DNA from: CAJBVG01 sp943371425
GTDB taxonomy: Bacteria; Bacteroidota; Bacteroidia; Sphingobacteriales; Sphingobacteriaceae
Length of the DNA: 64,000 nt
Direction: 5' to 3'
Assembly (NCBI GenBank): GCA_943371425.1
Contig: CALRUR010000001.1
Coordinates: 62,001 to 126,000 of the forward strand
Made by a program: the position numbers and the translations under genes. This document shows, piece by piece, positions 53,749 through 63,304 of this stretch. A model generated the notes under the pieces. That model was not told where the DNA came from and searched no databases. It worked only from the letters and a program-made list of their open reading frames with translations. Each line of letters starts with the position of its first letter. Position 1 is the stretch's first letter.

Positions 53749-54450
53749 TCAGATCATGCCTTCATCAGAAAAACTGTAATAACTATTCTCATAAATAATA
53801 AGATGATCCAATAATCTAATATCCATCAGTAATGCACTGTCTCTACATTTATTAGTCAACATTTTATCTTCCATGCTCGGAACCAAATTTCCGGATGGAT
53901 GGTTATGGCAAAGTATAATAGCACTGGCCAAACAATCGATGGCCACTTTTAAAATCATTCGTATATCGGCAACAGTTCCGCTAATACCACCTTTACTCAA
54001 GCATTTTTTCTGAATAATTTTATTTCCACGGTTTAGGTAAATTACCCAAAACTCCTCATGCGCAAGGTCTGCAAAGTTTGGCGCCATTAGGGTATGGATA
54101 TCCGAACTGCAAGTTATTTTGTTTAATTGTTCTACTTGAGATTCTTTTCTACGCTGCCCTAATTCCATGCATGCAGAAATTAAAAGGGCTTTGGCTTCGC
54201 CAATTCCGTTTTGTGCTTTAAGTTCTTTTAGAGTTAATTTGGATAAACGACTTAAATCATCATCTACTAAGCGCAATAATTTTTGCGCTATAATTAAAGC
54301 GTTTTCATTGGGGGTTCCACTGCCAATAAGTATGGCTAAGAGCTCGGAGTCGCTTAAACTTTGGCGACCAAATATTTTTAATTTTTCTCGTGGCCTATCG
54401 GCCTTTGACCAATTTCTAATGGTTAATCGATTTCTTTCATCCTTCTTCAC
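53749..54450 (-). CDS. radC: RadC-family JAB domain protein
   Basis: The 233-residue protein has an N-terminal HhH-like region (REKLKIFGRQSLSDSELLAI, LKAQNGIGEAKALLISACME) and a C-terminal JAB/MPN domain with HEEFWVIYLNRGNKI and the metal motif CHNHPSGNLVPSMED. All zinc ligands (E, H-x-H, D) are present, so a metalloprotease or nuclease-like activity is possible; the DNA repair role in the name is historical and doubtful. It starts with GTG at 54450. Confidence 0.95.
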   Translation of the reverse strand: MKKDERNRLTIRNWSKADRPREKLKIFGRQSLSDSELLAILIGSGTPNENALIIAQKLLRLVDDDLSRLSKLTLKELKAQNGIGEAKALLISACMELGQRRKESQVEQLNKITCSSDIHTLMAPNFADLAHEEFWVIYLNRGNKIIQKKCLSKGGISGTVADIRMILKVAIDCLASAIILCHNHPSGNLVPSMEDKMLTNKCRDSALLMDIRLLDHLIIYENSYYSFSDEGMI

Positions 54451-54471
54451 AAAGCAAATATATTACAAAAT

Positions 54472-54505
54472 AAAAAATCCCGTATCGAAAAGACACAGGA
54501 TTTTT
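54472..54505 (-). terminator. rpsT terminator
   Basis: AAAAATCCTGTG... and ...CGGGATTTTT arms on the minus strand, with TTTTTTA following. It is 37 bp past the rpsT stop. Confidence 0.75.
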
Positions 54506-54541
54506 CAAATGAATATTTTATTAATTCCGAAGAATTAAAAA

Positions 54542-54796
54542 CTAGCTCAATGAATTAACGAATTTCGTTAATTTCGATTTGTTGTTCGCCGCTTTGTTCT
54601 TGTGAATTACGTTTTTCTTTGCTAAACGATCTAACATAGAAATAACTTTCTTCAATAAATCAGATGCTTCTGACTTAGTATTTGAAGAACGTAATCTTTT
54701 GATAGCATTACGAGTTGTTCTCGCTTGATATCTATTTCTCAAACGCTTTGATGCATTTGATCTAATTCTCTTAATTGCTGATTTATGATTTGCCAT
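54542..54796 (-). CDS. rpsT: 30S ribosomal protein bS20
   Basis: The 84-residue basic protein starts MANHKSAIKRIRSNASKRLR and ends LVSMLDRLAKKN-like helices typical of bS20 (ISMLDRLAKKNVIHKNKAAN). It binds 16S rRNA early in assembly. It has its own promoter and terminator. Confidence 0.97.
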   Translation of the reverse strand: MANHKSAIKRIRSNASKRLRNRYQARTTRNAIKRLRSSNTKSEASDLLKKVISMLDRLAKKNVIHKNKAANNKSKLTKFVNSLS

Positions 54797-54819
54797 TGCT
54801 TATTATTTCAAAAGGACTG

Positions 54820-54850
54820 CAAATATACGGGCTGAAATCTAATTTTCAAA
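54820..54850 (-). promoter_or_regulatory. rpsT promoter
   Basis: On the minus strand TTTG, 19 nt, TATATTTG, then GCAGTCCTTTTGAAA. It closely resembles the tRNA-tuf promoter, including the sequence after the -7 element. Confidence 0.75.
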
Positions 54851-54895
54851 GAAAAACTTAAAAAAGAAGAAAACATCCTATCTTTAGCCTTAATT

Positions 54896-55867
54896 ATGCG
54901 TAAAACTACACTTTTTCTAGCAATTCTGGTACTAATGGGTGCCGGTTTAGCCTTTTCTTGGGGATTTTTTGCCCATAAAAGAATCAACAGACTCGCTGTT
55001 TTTACCTTGCCAAAGGAAATGATGGGCTTTTATAAGAGCAATATTGGCTTTATAACAGAACAAGCCGTTGCCCCAGATAAACGACGTTATTCTGATAAAG
55101 AAGAAGCTCCTCGTCATTATTTAGACGCCGATCATTACCACCCAACCGAGCCATTTAAGGTAATTCCTCAACAATGGAAGGAAGCGGTAGCCAAATACAC
55201 CGAAGATACACTAAAAGCATACGGAACCGTTCCTTGGCGCATACAAGAGCGTTTGGCTCAACTTACCAATGCTTTTAAAGAACGCGATTCTGCAAAAATT
55301 TTATTTTTCTCAGCAGATTTAGGTCATTACATCGCCGATGCATGTGTTCCTTTGCACTCTTCTGTAAATTATGATGGGCAAATGAGCGGACAAAAAGGAT
55401 TACATGGCTTTTGGGAATCGCGTTTACCAGAGCTTTTTGCCGATGAATATAACTATTGGGTTGGCAAAGCAGTGTACATAAACGACCCACTCGACGAATC
55501 TTTTAACCTTTTAAAAGGAAGTTTTGCCGCATTAGATTCGGTTTTATTATTTGAAAAACAACTAACGGAACAATTTGGCGTAGAAAAGAAATACAGTTAC
55601 GAGCAAAAGGGTAAAAAAAATGTTCAAGTATATTCCTACGATTTTTCTAAAGCATACCATGATAAGTTAGATGGAATGGTAGAACGCAGAATGCGAGTAG
55701 CCATCAAAGCAGTAGGAAGCTATTGGTATACGGCATGGGTAAATGCTGGCCAACCAAACCTTAAAAAATTAGTTAATAAACAACAATTAGCAGAAGAAAA
55801 AGTCAGAATTGCTCAAGAAGAAGAAGCCTATAAAACGGGCAAAGCCCTGGGCCGCAAAGAAGAGTAG
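54896..55867 (+). CDS. zinc-dependent phospholipase C-like secreted protein
   Basis: The 323-residue protein has a signal peptide (MRKTTLFLAILVLMGAGLAFS) followed by WGFFAHKRINRLAVF. In the zinc-dependent phospholipase C / P1 nuclease fold, the mature N-terminal Trp and nearby His bind zinc. Further ligand-type residues are in APRHYLDADHYHP, FFSADLGHYIADACVPLHSS and KGLHGFWESR, in the expected order. The C-terminal 70 residues are helical and charged. Substrate unknown. The TAG stop is followed at once by a word array. Confidence 0.85.
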   Translation: MRKTTLFLAILVLMGAGLAFSWGFFAHKRINRLAVFTLPKEMMGFYKSNIGFITEQAVAPDKRRYSDKEEAPRHYLDADHYHPTEPFKVIPQQWKEAVAKYTEDTLKAYGTVPWRIQERLAQLTNAFKERDSAKILFFSADLGHYIADACVPLHSSVNYDGQMSGQKGLHGFWESRLPELFADEYNYWVGKAVYINDPLDESFNLLKGSFAALDSVLLFEKQLTEQFGVEKKYSYEQKGKKNVQVYSYDFSKAYHDKLDGMVERRMRVAIKAVGSYWYTAWVNAGQPNLKKLVNKQQLAEEKVRIAQEEEAYKTGKALGRKEE

Positions 55868-55955
55868 TTCGTGTGCTCGTAAAAACCGTGTGCTCATATG
55901 CTCATAAGTAAGAGATGAGCATATGAATTCACGAGCAAACGAGCAAACGATTAAG
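55864..55955. repeat. TGTGCTCGTA / TACGAGCACA bipartite array between two stops
   Basis: The left arm starts at the phospholipase-like gene's stop (GTTCGTGTGCTCGTAAAAAC). After the turn AAGTAAGAGA the right arm (ATGAGCATATGAATTCACGA...) runs to the dnaN TAA. Word family shared with the rpoC 3' end. Confidence 0.85.
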
Positions 55956-57075
55956 CGTAGCTATTTAACATTACAGGCATTACCAACATTAATACATCTT
56001 CGTTATTATCTGTATTTACTGGTAATAAAATTCCTGCTCTGTTTGGAGTCGACATTTCTAAAATTACTTCTTCAGTATTTAGGTTGCTAAGCATTTCAAT
56101 AATGAAACGTGCGTTGAAACCGATTTCAATATCCTCCCCTTCGTACTGGCAACTTAAACGTTCGTGTGCTTCGTTAGCAAAGTCCATGTCTTCTGCAGAA
56201 ATCTGCAATTCTGATCCCGATAATTTTAAACGAACTTGGTGCGTAGTTTTATTAGAGAAGATAGATACACGACGTAGGCATGATAATAACTGACTACGAT
56301 CTATGGTTAATTTATTTGGATTATTAACTGGAATTACCGCTTCGTAATCTGGGTATTTCTCATCAATTAAACGGCAAATTAAATTTACATTGTTAAAAGA
56401 GAAAGACGCATTAGTGTTGTTATATTCAACATTTACGCTGATATCTTCAACAGGTAATGACGATTTCAATAAGTTTAGAGCTTTCTTTGGTAAGATGAAT
56501 GAATTAGAAACATCAGCCTTCGCATCTCTTCTTCTGTAACGAACCAATTTATGAGCATCGGTAGCAACAAATGTTAAATTTTCGGTCGACATTTGGCAAT
56601 ACACACCTGTCATCGCTGGACGTAACTCATCTGTACTAACCGCAAAAATAGTTTTAGATATTGCTTCAGATAAAATAGAAGCCGATATCATTAAAGAAGC
56701 TGCTTGCTCAATTCTAGGGATTTTCGGGAAATCTTCCCCGTTCTCACCCACTAATTTATATTTACCATCACCCGCAGTCATTTCAATTGCGAAATTTTCT
56801 GCATTAATAGTAAAGGTTATCGGTTGCTCTGGTAATATTTTTAGAGTGTCTAATAATATTTTAGATGGAACAGCAATTTTACCATTTTCTTTTGCCTCAA
56901 CGGTTAAAGAAGTAGTCATGGTTGTTTGCAAATCTGTTGCCGAAACCGTTAAATTTCCATTATTTATTTCGAAAAGGAAATTTTCGATAATTGGTAATAC
57001 CGTGTTAGTACTTAAAGCACCACTTATTACTTGTAATTGCTTCAGTAATGCCGAAGAAGATACAATAAACTTCAT
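55951..57075 (-). CDS. dnaN: DNA polymerase III sliding clamp (beta)
   Basis: The 374-residue protein has the three clamp domains, with MKFIVSSSALLKQLQVISGA, AGDGKYKLVGENGEDFPKIP and PVNTDNNEDVLMLVMPVMLN. It tethers the replicative polymerase to DNA. There is no dnaA nearby, so this is not the classical dnaA-dnaN origin region. It lies downstream of gldG and the DUF4340 gene, an arrangement seen in gliding Bacteroidota. A TATATTTG -7-like element is at 57101-57108. Confidence 0.98.
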   Translation of the reverse strand: MKFIVSSSALLKQLQVISGALSTNTVLPIIENFLFEINNGNLTVSATDLQTTMTTSLTVEAKENGKIAVPSKILLDTLKILPEQPITFTINAENFAIEMTAGDGKYKLVGENGEDFPKIPRIEQAASLMISASILSEAISKTIFAVSTDELRPAMTGVYCQMSTENLTFVATDAHKLVRYRRRDAKADVSNSFILPKKALNLLKSSLPVEDISVNVEYNNTNASFSFNNVNLICRLIDEKYPDYEAVIPVNNPNKLTIDRSQLLSCLRRVSIFSNKTTHQVRLKLSGSELQISAEDMDFANEAHERLSCQYEGEDIEIGFNARFIIEMLSNLNTEEVILEMSTPNRAGILLPVNTDNNEDVLMLVMPVMLNSYA

Positions 57076-57123
57076 TTCTAAATTCTAATTAGTTTAAAAG
57101 CAAATATATAATTTTAATTGAGC

Positions 57124-58140
57124 TTATTGAAGCGGTGCAGAAAAGAAATCTTTATAGCTCACAATCAATTTATTAAAAACTGCATACTGTCCATTATAGA
57201 GGTTTTTACCATCTAATCGTACAAAACAACGATCCGGATCGAAATCATAATCCTCAGAGCTTGGTAAAAATTTAAGTCCATCAAAGTACCTCTTATAAAG
57301 TTCTACACTTCGCTTATTCCCTTCTTTATCATACACAGTAATGGTTGCCAACAGGTTTTCTTTAATAAGCAATTCAGCTAAATTCGGAATCTTTTTAGGG
57401 TCTACCATATTCTCATATTGTATGTCGCTATAGTTCACTAAATACTTTCTTAAAAACTCCCCATTTATTTTTGCACTTGCAGTATCACCAGCCTCATTAA
57501 ATAATGAAATGTAATCCTTGCCTTCTATCTTTAATGTGAAAGATGCGTCCTTGCTAGTTGGATATTCAATTTTTATAATCTTGATGTTTTGAGGTGCATA
57601 CCTAAAAATTTCTCTATCTCTCCAAACTAACACATTGGTATTAAAACGAACGGTTAAATACCCTTCAAAGCCAGGGATGTGAGTAATAAATGGATCATCG
57701 GCTCCATCTAACATCATAAAGGTTCCAAACCCATCCATCGTTGGACCGCCTACAAAAAACTTTCGTTCTAAATCACCATCAGTATACACCTCTACCTGAA
57801 CTGCCCCTGTAGCTAACTGTTTCATAACATTAGCTCGCATAGCTTTATTTACTGGCGATTTCACCTCTACCCGTTTAATAGTTTCTAATAAAGTGCCAAT
57901 AATATCTCTTCTCACTTTTACAGTATCATTACCGTACCAAGCATTATTTTTTTTAGTTAACACTAAAACCTTGCCTTGTTTATCAGACAATACTATTTTA
58001 TCTATAGCTGTTGTATCTTCAACCGAAAACGATTTTAACTCAGACTGAATCGTACCAGTACCACCTCGTTTATAATACAGTACTGCTGTTATAATAATCA
58101 ACAACAATAATATTAAAATATAAATCCTATTTTTTTTCAT
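57124..58140 (-). CDS. DUF4340 domain protein downstream of gldG
   Basis: The 338-residue protein has one N-terminal membrane segment (MKKNRIYILILLLLIIITAV) and then a periplasmic beta-rich region with DKIVLSDKQGKVLVLTKKNN and GGPTMDGFGTFMMLDGADDP. This matches DUF4340, which is often found after GldG-type ABC genes. It is separated from gldG by four bases, so it probably works with the GldAFG transporter. Its biochemical role is unknown. Confidence 0.85.
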   Translation of the reverse strand: MKKNRIYILILLLLIIITAVLYYKRGGTGTIQSELKSFSVEDTTAIDKIVLSDKQGKVLVLTKKNNAWYGNDTVKVRRDIIGTLLETIKRVEVKSPVNKAMRANVMKQLATGAVQVEVYTDGDLERKFFVGGPTMDGFGTFMMLDGADDPFITHIPGFEGYLTVRFNTNVLVWRDREIFRYAPQNIKIIKIEYPTSKDASFTLKIEGKDYISLFNEAGDTASAKINGEFLRKYLVNYSDIQYENMVDPKKIPNLAELLIKENLLATITVYDKEGNKRSVELYKRYFDGLKFLPSSEDYDFDPDRCFVRLDGKNLYNGQYAVFNKLIVSYKDFFSAPLQ

Positions 58141-58144
58141 GTAG

Positions 58145-59839
58145 TTATGCGTATTTCTTTTTCCTTCTGTAAAACAAAATTGTACCTACTAATATTACCA
58201 AAATACTCGGCAATGCAATGTTAAATACTTGCCATCTTACCTTTTCTTTTTTAATGCGTTCAGAATCTAACATGCGCAATTTCACTTCTTTTGATCTTGC
58301 TGATATTAAATTATAATCATCCGCTAACCAATCAATTGCATTTTGTACAAATATACTATTAGAAAAAGTTCTTCTGGTAAACCTATCAAACCCTAATGGA
58401 TACACAGCACTGTCTCTTGGTGAAAAATAATTCTTTATAATATCTCCATCAGACACTACAATCATTCGAGTAGTTTTACTCTCCTCTAAAAACTTAGCAT
58501 TTTCATTTTTTGAAATCAATCTGTTTTTAAATACGGATGTAAAAGTACCTTCCAACGCAACCGCCGTCATCATATTTTTTTTAATAAACTGTTGAGGGTT
58601 GGGTTCTATAGAAAGCATTTGCAATGCAACTCTAACCGGTGCGTTTAATACTTTAGTATAATTTGATGATTGCAACAAAGGTGTTTTAATAATTTTTGGA
58701 ACATCAATGGTATCAATTGTACTTGCAAACTCAGATCGCACTCCGTCTAAATTTTTGGCAACGGGGTGTGTACTATTCGGAATAAATATTGGATAAAATA
58801 ACCATGGAAACAATTCTTGTTGTGGCTGAGCGCCTACATTACCCGTAATTACTGGTATCGGTGCGCATTGTATATCTTGTATTAAGTCTGTATTTATTCT
58901 TACTCCATACCTAAATAGTTGATCTTCCAAATTTAATTGATAGGTGCTTGTAAGCATCATTTGCTCTGCTCCCAAACTATCCATATCAGCATTTAGCTGG
59001 TCTATCATCCACAAAATTCGGCCCCCATTCATTACATACTGATCGAGGTTAAATTTCTCTGCTTCTGTAAATAATTGTGTTGGCTTGGCGATTATGATGG
59101 CTTTAAATGGAAATAAATCTTGCGGACTAGTTTGTTTTAGATTTACAAAATCAACCTTATAATAAGTTCGCAATGTTTTTATAATATCGCCAGTTTTAAA
59201 AGTATCTAACTCTCCATGTCCTTGTATAAATGCAATACTTGGGCGTTCTAGCTGAGTTACTTTTTTAATATTATTTACTAATTGAAATTCTAAATTAATT
59301 ACTGAGTTATTTAATACTTCATCGGCAGAATTTGCAACCGACGAACTTTGTAATAATTGAAAAGCTTGCTCTCTGCCTCTATACGTTACAATGGCGCCAG
59401 GTATTATTAATTGCTGGCTTTGCCCGTTCTCATCTCTTACTTGAACATTTATAGGTGTTAATCCTTTTTTAGCCAATTGCTGAATAATTTCTTCTTTTAC
59501 TTTAGGATCTGCCTCGTCTGTTGCATTTATAAATTCGTATTCTAAATTGCTACCTGCATAAGCTTTTAAATCGTCGAGAGTTTCTTTCGTTGCATTTCGC
59601 AATCGTTTAAAACCAGCAGGAAATTCTCCTTCTAAATAAACCTGCACATACACTACATCCTCTAAATTTTTCATGTAAGATTTACTCGCATCAGAAAGTG
59701 TAAATCTTTTTTCCTTTGTAAAATCTATTCTGAAAAATGCTAATGCCGATATAAAATTAGCCAATATAATAATAAGCACTAGTACCACTAAAGAGGTCCA
59801 TGCTTGTTTTTTTAAATTTGATGATTTTCTCTTTTCCAT
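58145..59839 (-). CDS. gldG: gliding-motility ABC transporter substrate-binding-like subunit GldG
   Basis: The 564-residue protein has a membrane segment near each end (SLVVLVLIIILANFISALAF; ALPSILVILVGTILFYRRKK). Between them is an IFT-like/ABC-type-uncharacterised domain (GHGELDTFKTGDIIKTLRTY, AIIIAKPTQLFTEAEKFNLD, GGRILWMIDQLNADMDSLG). This layout is that of GldG. GldA, GldF and GldG form an ABC transporter needed for gliding in Flavobacterium johnsoniae. The gene follows gldF after one base. Confidence 0.92.
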   Translation of the reverse strand: MEKRKSSNLKKQAWTSLVVLVLIIILANFISALAFFRIDFTKEKRFTLSDASKSYMKNLEDVVYVQVYLEGEFPAGFKRLRNATKETLDDLKAYAGSNLEYEFINATDEADPKVKEEIIQQLAKKGLTPINVQVRDENGQSQQLIIPGAIVTYRGREQAFQLLQSSSVANSADEVLNNSVINLEFQLVNNIKKVTQLERPSIAFIQGHGELDTFKTGDIIKTLRTYYKVDFVNLKQTSPQDLFPFKAIIIAKPTQLFTEAEKFNLDQYVMNGGRILWMIDQLNADMDSLGAEQMMLTSTYQLNLEDQLFRYGVRINTDLIQDIQCAPIPVITGNVGAQPQQELFPWLFYPIFIPNSTHPVAKNLDGVRSEFASTIDTIDVPKIIKTPLLQSSNYTKVLNAPVRVALQMLSIEPNPQQFIKKNMMTAVALEGTFTSVFKNRLISKNENAKFLEESKTTRMIVVSDGDIIKNYFSPRDSAVYPLGFDRFTRRTFSNSIFVQNAIDWLADDYNLISARSKEVKLRMLDSERIKKEKVRWQVFNIALPSILVILVGTILFYRRKKKYA

Positions 59840-59840
59840 A

Positions 59841-60569
59841 TTACCACTTTCTGCTTTCCAAAATTATTTTGGTTAACAAAATAAAGAAACTAATAAAACC
59901 TATAAAATACACTCCATCTCGAGAGTCGAAAACGCCTCTACTCATAGAAAGGTAATGTTCATTAATGCCTAGAGCAGATATCACATTGTCTACTTTCCCA
60001 AACAAATCAAGTTTACTAAATGAATCAAAACCTGCGTAACAAATAAAGCAAATAAATACAGCGAGTATAAAAGATACAATTTGGTTATCGCTTAACGATG
60101 ATGCAAAAATACCGATGGCCACCATACTTCCGGCTAAAAACACCAAGCCAATGTACGATCCAATAACAGCACCACTGTCTATATTTCCCTTTACACTTCC
60201 TAATTGGTAAACGGTAATGTAATATAGAATGGTTGGCAGTATTGATAATACAGTTATAACTAAACCAGCAAAATATTTGCCTAAAATTATTTGCAATTCT
60301 GTAATAGGTTTGGTTACTAATAATTCAATTGTACCTGTTTTATTTTCCTCAGAAAAAGAACGCATCGTAATTGCTGGTATCAAAAATAAAAACACCCAAG
60401 GAGCAATGTTAAAAAAACTATCCATGCTCGCAAAACCATACTCCAGTATAGAAGTATCTGGGAATACCCAAACAAACATACCCGTTACCAATAGAAATAC
60501 TACTATGGAAATATAGGCAATTAGTGAGCTAAAAAATCCTGCAAGTTCTTTCTTAAAAATCGTCAGCAT
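59841..60569 (-). CDS. gldF: gliding-motility ABC transporter permease GldF
   Basis: The 242-residue protein has six membrane segments, beginning MLTIFKKELAGFFSSLIAYI, with the ABC-2 signature FSEENKTGTIELLVTKPITE between helices. It is the permease of the GldAFG transporter. Normal length for the family. Confidence 0.94.
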   Translation of the reverse strand: MLTIFKKELAGFFSSLIAYISIVVFLLVTGMFVWVFPDTSILEYGFASMDSFFNIAPWVFLFLIPAITMRSFSEENKTGTIELLVTKPITELQIILGKYFAGLVITVLSILPTILYYITVYQLGSVKGNIDSGAVIGSYIGLVFLAGSMVAIGIFASSLSDNQIVSFILAVFICFICYAGFDSFSKLDLFGKVDNVISALGINEHYLSMSRGVFDSRDGVYFIGFISFFILLTKIILESRKW

Positions 60570-60578
60570 CTTTATATA

Positions 60579-61493
60579 TTAATTATTTTTTTTAGTTAAT
60601 CTGCGGAAAACATCTTCCAGTTTTTCTTCTTCTTTCTGTATACTCAATAAAACCAAATTATTTTTTACAGCAAAATCAAAAATGGCTGTTCTTACTTGTT
60701 CATCATTGGCGGTGGTAAGCAACCATAATTTTTCATTTACTTGTTGAGCTTTTTTTACACCTGCAATACTTTCTATTTTTTGGTGATCCATCACTTTATC
60801 AAACTCAACTTTAAATACATACTCACCTACAACATGTTGCTGTAAGTTTTTAGTATCATCATTCGCAACAATTTTTCCTTTGTTAATAATTACTACTTGA
60901 TCGCAAATGGCTTCTACCTCTTGCATAATATGGGTAGAAAGGATTACTGTTTTTTCTTGACCAATTTTTTTAATGAGTTTTCTAATTTCCGATAACTGAT
61001 TCGGGTCTAAACCCGAGGTAGGTTCATCCAGAATTAATACATCAGGGTTATGTATCATGGCTTGTGCTAAGCCTACTCTTTGGCGATACCCTTTACTTAA
61101 CTCTGCAATTTTTTTGTGCTGCTCCCGCTCTAAACCTGTAAGCTGAATCATTTCTTGTATACGCGCTTTTGGATTTTTCATTCCATGCATACCAGCTACA
61201 AATGCCAAATATTCTTTCACATACATTTCCAAATAAAGAGGGTTATGCTCTGGCAAATAGCCAATGCGCTTACGCACTTCCATAGAATGGGTATTGGTAT
61301 CAAAACCACAAACGCTTACATTGCCTGATGTTGCAGGAATGAAACAAGTGATAATTTTCATGGTGGTAGACTTCCCTGCCCCATTGGGACCTAAAAATCC
61401 GAGTATTTTACCGGGTTCTGCCGTAAACGAAACCTCGTCGACTGCTTTTTGATTCCCGTATACTTTGCTTAATCGATTAACTATTACCGACAC
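60579..61493 (-). CDS. gldA: gliding-motility ABC transporter ATPase GldA
   Basis: The protein is 304 residues if it starts with GTG at 61493 (read as MSVIVNRLSKVYGNQKAV). The frame also has a GTG at 61514, but a promoter-like TATCTTTC lies at 61515-61522, so transcription would begin after that codon. Motifs: Walker A GPNGAGKSTTM, signature LSKGYRQRVGLAQA, Walker B VLILDEPTSGLDP and the H-loop STHIMQEVEAI. It powers GldFG and heads the gldA-gldF-gldG-DUF4340 series. Confidence 0.92.
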   Translation of the reverse strand: MSVIVNRLSKVYGNQKAVDEVSFTAEPGKILGFLGPNGAGKSTTMKIITCFIPATSGNVSVCGFDTNTHSMEVRKRIGYLPEHNPLYLEMYVKEYLAFVAGMHGMKNPKARIQEMIQLTGLEREQHKKIAELSKGYRQRVGLAQAMIHNPDVLILDEPTSGLDPNQLSEIRKLIKKIGQEKTVILSTHIMQEVEAICDQVVIINKGKIVANDDTKNLQQHVVGEYVFKVEFDKVMDHQKIESIAGVKKAQQVNEKLWLLTTANDEQVRTAIFDFAVKNNLVLLSIQKEEEKLEDVFRRLTKKNN

Positions 61494-61559
61494 GTTTATC
61501 TGTTTTTTGAGCACGAAAGATAAGTATTTTATCTTATTGGGTAGCGATTTATAAAATTA

Positions 61560-61567
61560 TATCTTTG
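61560..61567 (+). promoter_or_regulatory. glyQS -7 element TATCTTTG, four bases before ATG
   Basis: TATCTTTG matches TAnnTTTG, with a TTG at 61537-61539 that could serve as -33 (19-20 nt spacing). The ATG at 61572 follows so closely that the mRNA should be leaderless or nearly so. Confidence 0.55.
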
Positions 61568-61571
61568 CTGC

Positions 61572-63029
61572 ATGAGTACTAGAGAAGATATTTTTAAAAA
61601 TGTGGTTTCGCACTCGAAGGAGTACGGATTTGTATTTCAGTCGAGTGAGATATATGATGGCTTAAGTGCAGTATACGACTACGGCCAATTAGGCGCTGAG
61701 TTAAAGAATAATATAAAAACCTATTGGTGGAAATCGATGGTGCAAATGAATGAAAATATTGTAGGTATTGATTCTGCGATATTTATGCACCCGAAAATTT
61801 GGAAAGCATCTGGCCACGTGGATGGTTTTAACGACCCCATGATTGATAATAAAGACTCTAAAAAGCGCTATCGTGCTGATAATCTTTTAGAAGACCGTAT
61901 TACAAAGTACGAACGCGATGGCAAAACTCAAAAAGCTGCCGAATTGCAGGAAGCATTGGATAACGCCTTAAAATCAGATGATTTAATCATTTTAAAGCAA
62001 CTAATTATAGACCATGAAATTGCTTGCCCTATTTCTGGTACCAGAAACTGGACAGATGTTCGTCAGTTTAACTTAATGTTTAGCACTCAGTTCGGTTCTT
62101 TAGCCGAAGATGCAGAGGCTGTTTATTTAAGACCCGAAACCGCTCAAGGGATATTTGTAAATTTCTTAAACGTTCAGAAATCTGGACGTATGAAAATACC
62201 TTTTGGTATTGCTCAAATTGGTAAAGCCTTTAGAAATGAAGTTATTGCACGCCAATTTATTATGCGTATGCGTGAGTTCGAGCAAATGGAAATGCAATTT
62301 TTTGTTCGCCCAGGTACAGAAATGGAATGGTACAAACATTGGAAAGAAGCTCGTTTAAAATGGCATTTAGCCTTGGGCACACCTGCAGAATCTTACCGTT
62401 ACCACGACCATGCAAAGCTTGCTCATTATGCTAATGCAGCAGTTGACATAGAATATGAATTCCCGTTCGGATTTAAAGAAGTGGAAGGAATTCATTCTCG
62501 TACCGATTTCGATTTAAAACAACACCAAGAATTTTCGGGTAAAAAAATGCAGTTTTTTGATCCAGAAATTAATCAGAATTACATTCCTTATGTTATTGAA
62601 ACCTCTATTGGTTTAGACCGTATGTTTTTATTAACCATGTGTAATGCTTATAAAGAAGAAGATTTGAGCGAAGGTGATAAAACAGATTCGAGAGTGGTGT
62701 TGAAATTTCATCCAGCATTAGCACCAGTAAAAGCTACAGTAATGCCATTAACTAAAAAAGATGGATTGCCAGAAAAAGCAAGAGAAATAATGAACATGTT
62801 GAAACTAGATTTTAATGTTCAGTATGATGAGAAAGATTCGATAGGCAAACGTTACCGCAGGCAAGACGCTATTGGTACACCGTATTGCATAACGGTCGAT
62901 TATGAAAGTTTAGAAAACAACACTGTTACTATTCGCCATAGAGACAGCATGCAGCAAGAACGAATTTCTATTGATGCATTGCATGGAATGATTGCGGAGA
63001 ATACGGGTTGGGCGCAGCTTTTGAGATAA
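61572..63029 (+). CDS. glyQS: glycyl-tRNA synthetase (single-chain, alpha2 type)
   Basis: The 485-residue protein is the eukaryote-like/alpha2 glycyl-tRNA synthetase, not the alpha2beta2 type. It has class II motifs: YWWKSMVQMNENIVGIDSAI, the motif 2 region GIAQIGKAFRNEVIARQFIM, and a motif 3 region ETSIGLDRMFLL. A C-terminal anticodon-binding domain follows (LAPVKATVMPLTKKDGLPEK). Divergent from gldA. The stop codon is followed by a word array. Confidence 0.97.
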   Translation: MSTREDIFKNVVSHSKEYGFVFQSSEIYDGLSAVYDYGQLGAELKNNIKTYWWKSMVQMNENIVGIDSAIFMHPKIWKASGHVDGFNDPMIDNKDSKKRYRADNLLEDRITKYERDGKTQKAAELQEALDNALKSDDLIILKQLIIDHEIACPISGTRNWTDVRQFNLMFSTQFGSLAEDAEAVYLRPETAQGIFVNFLNVQKSGRMKIPFGIAQIGKAFRNEVIARQFIMRMREFEQMEMQFFVRPGTEMEWYKHWKEARLKWHLALGTPAESYRYHDHAKLAHYANAAVDIEYEFPFGFKEVEGIHSRTDFDLKQHQEFSGKKMQFFDPEINQNYIPYVIETSIGLDRMFLLTMCNAYKEEDLSEGDKTDSRVVLKFHPALAPVKATVMPLTKKDGLPEKAREIMNMLKLDFNVQYDEKDSIGKRYRRQDAIGTPYCITVDYESLENNTVTIRHRDSMQQERISIDALHGMIAENTGWAQLLR

Positions 63030-63128
63030 CTGTATATTGTACTTTGTACATTGTACTTTGTAGATGTAATGTAGTACAAAATCGCTTCGACCTTTCGAAT
63101 CTTCGAATCTTCGAATTTTCGACATTTC
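63027..63128. repeat. TGTACTTTGTACATT and TTCGAATC word arrays after glyQS
   Basis: Two different word types adjoin. TGTACTTTG/TGTACATTG words run from the glyQS TAA to about 63075 (as at 9302-9388), then TTTCGAATCTTCGAATC words to about 63128. Confidence 0.75.
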
Positions 63129-63137
63129 GATTATCTC

Positions 63138-63287
63138 AACCTACTAAGCATTCCCCATCAATACTGTAAATTTTAAAATAAAAGGGTGCGACTAATTATA
63201 TTAAATGCACACGGTATAACCCGTAGCACATAGTATATAAAGAAGATACCTCAACTAGCTTTTTTATTTTAAAATTTATAGTATTGA
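63138..63287. mobile_element. 150-bp inverted-repeat element, copy 1 (family A)
   Basis: Inner inverted repeats TCAATACTGTAAATTTTAAA (63158) and the reverse complement at 63268-63287 enclose about 80 bp. Copy 2 at 63511-63660 has exactly the same length and differs at nine positions by hand count. No coding capacity. Confidence 0.75.
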
Positions 63288-63304
63288 AAAAAGAACTTTT
63301 CTTT

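Noticed and set aside
55951..57075. Replication origin beside dnaN
   Set aside because: No dnaA gene and no cluster of DnaA boxes; the flanks are gld genes and a word array.
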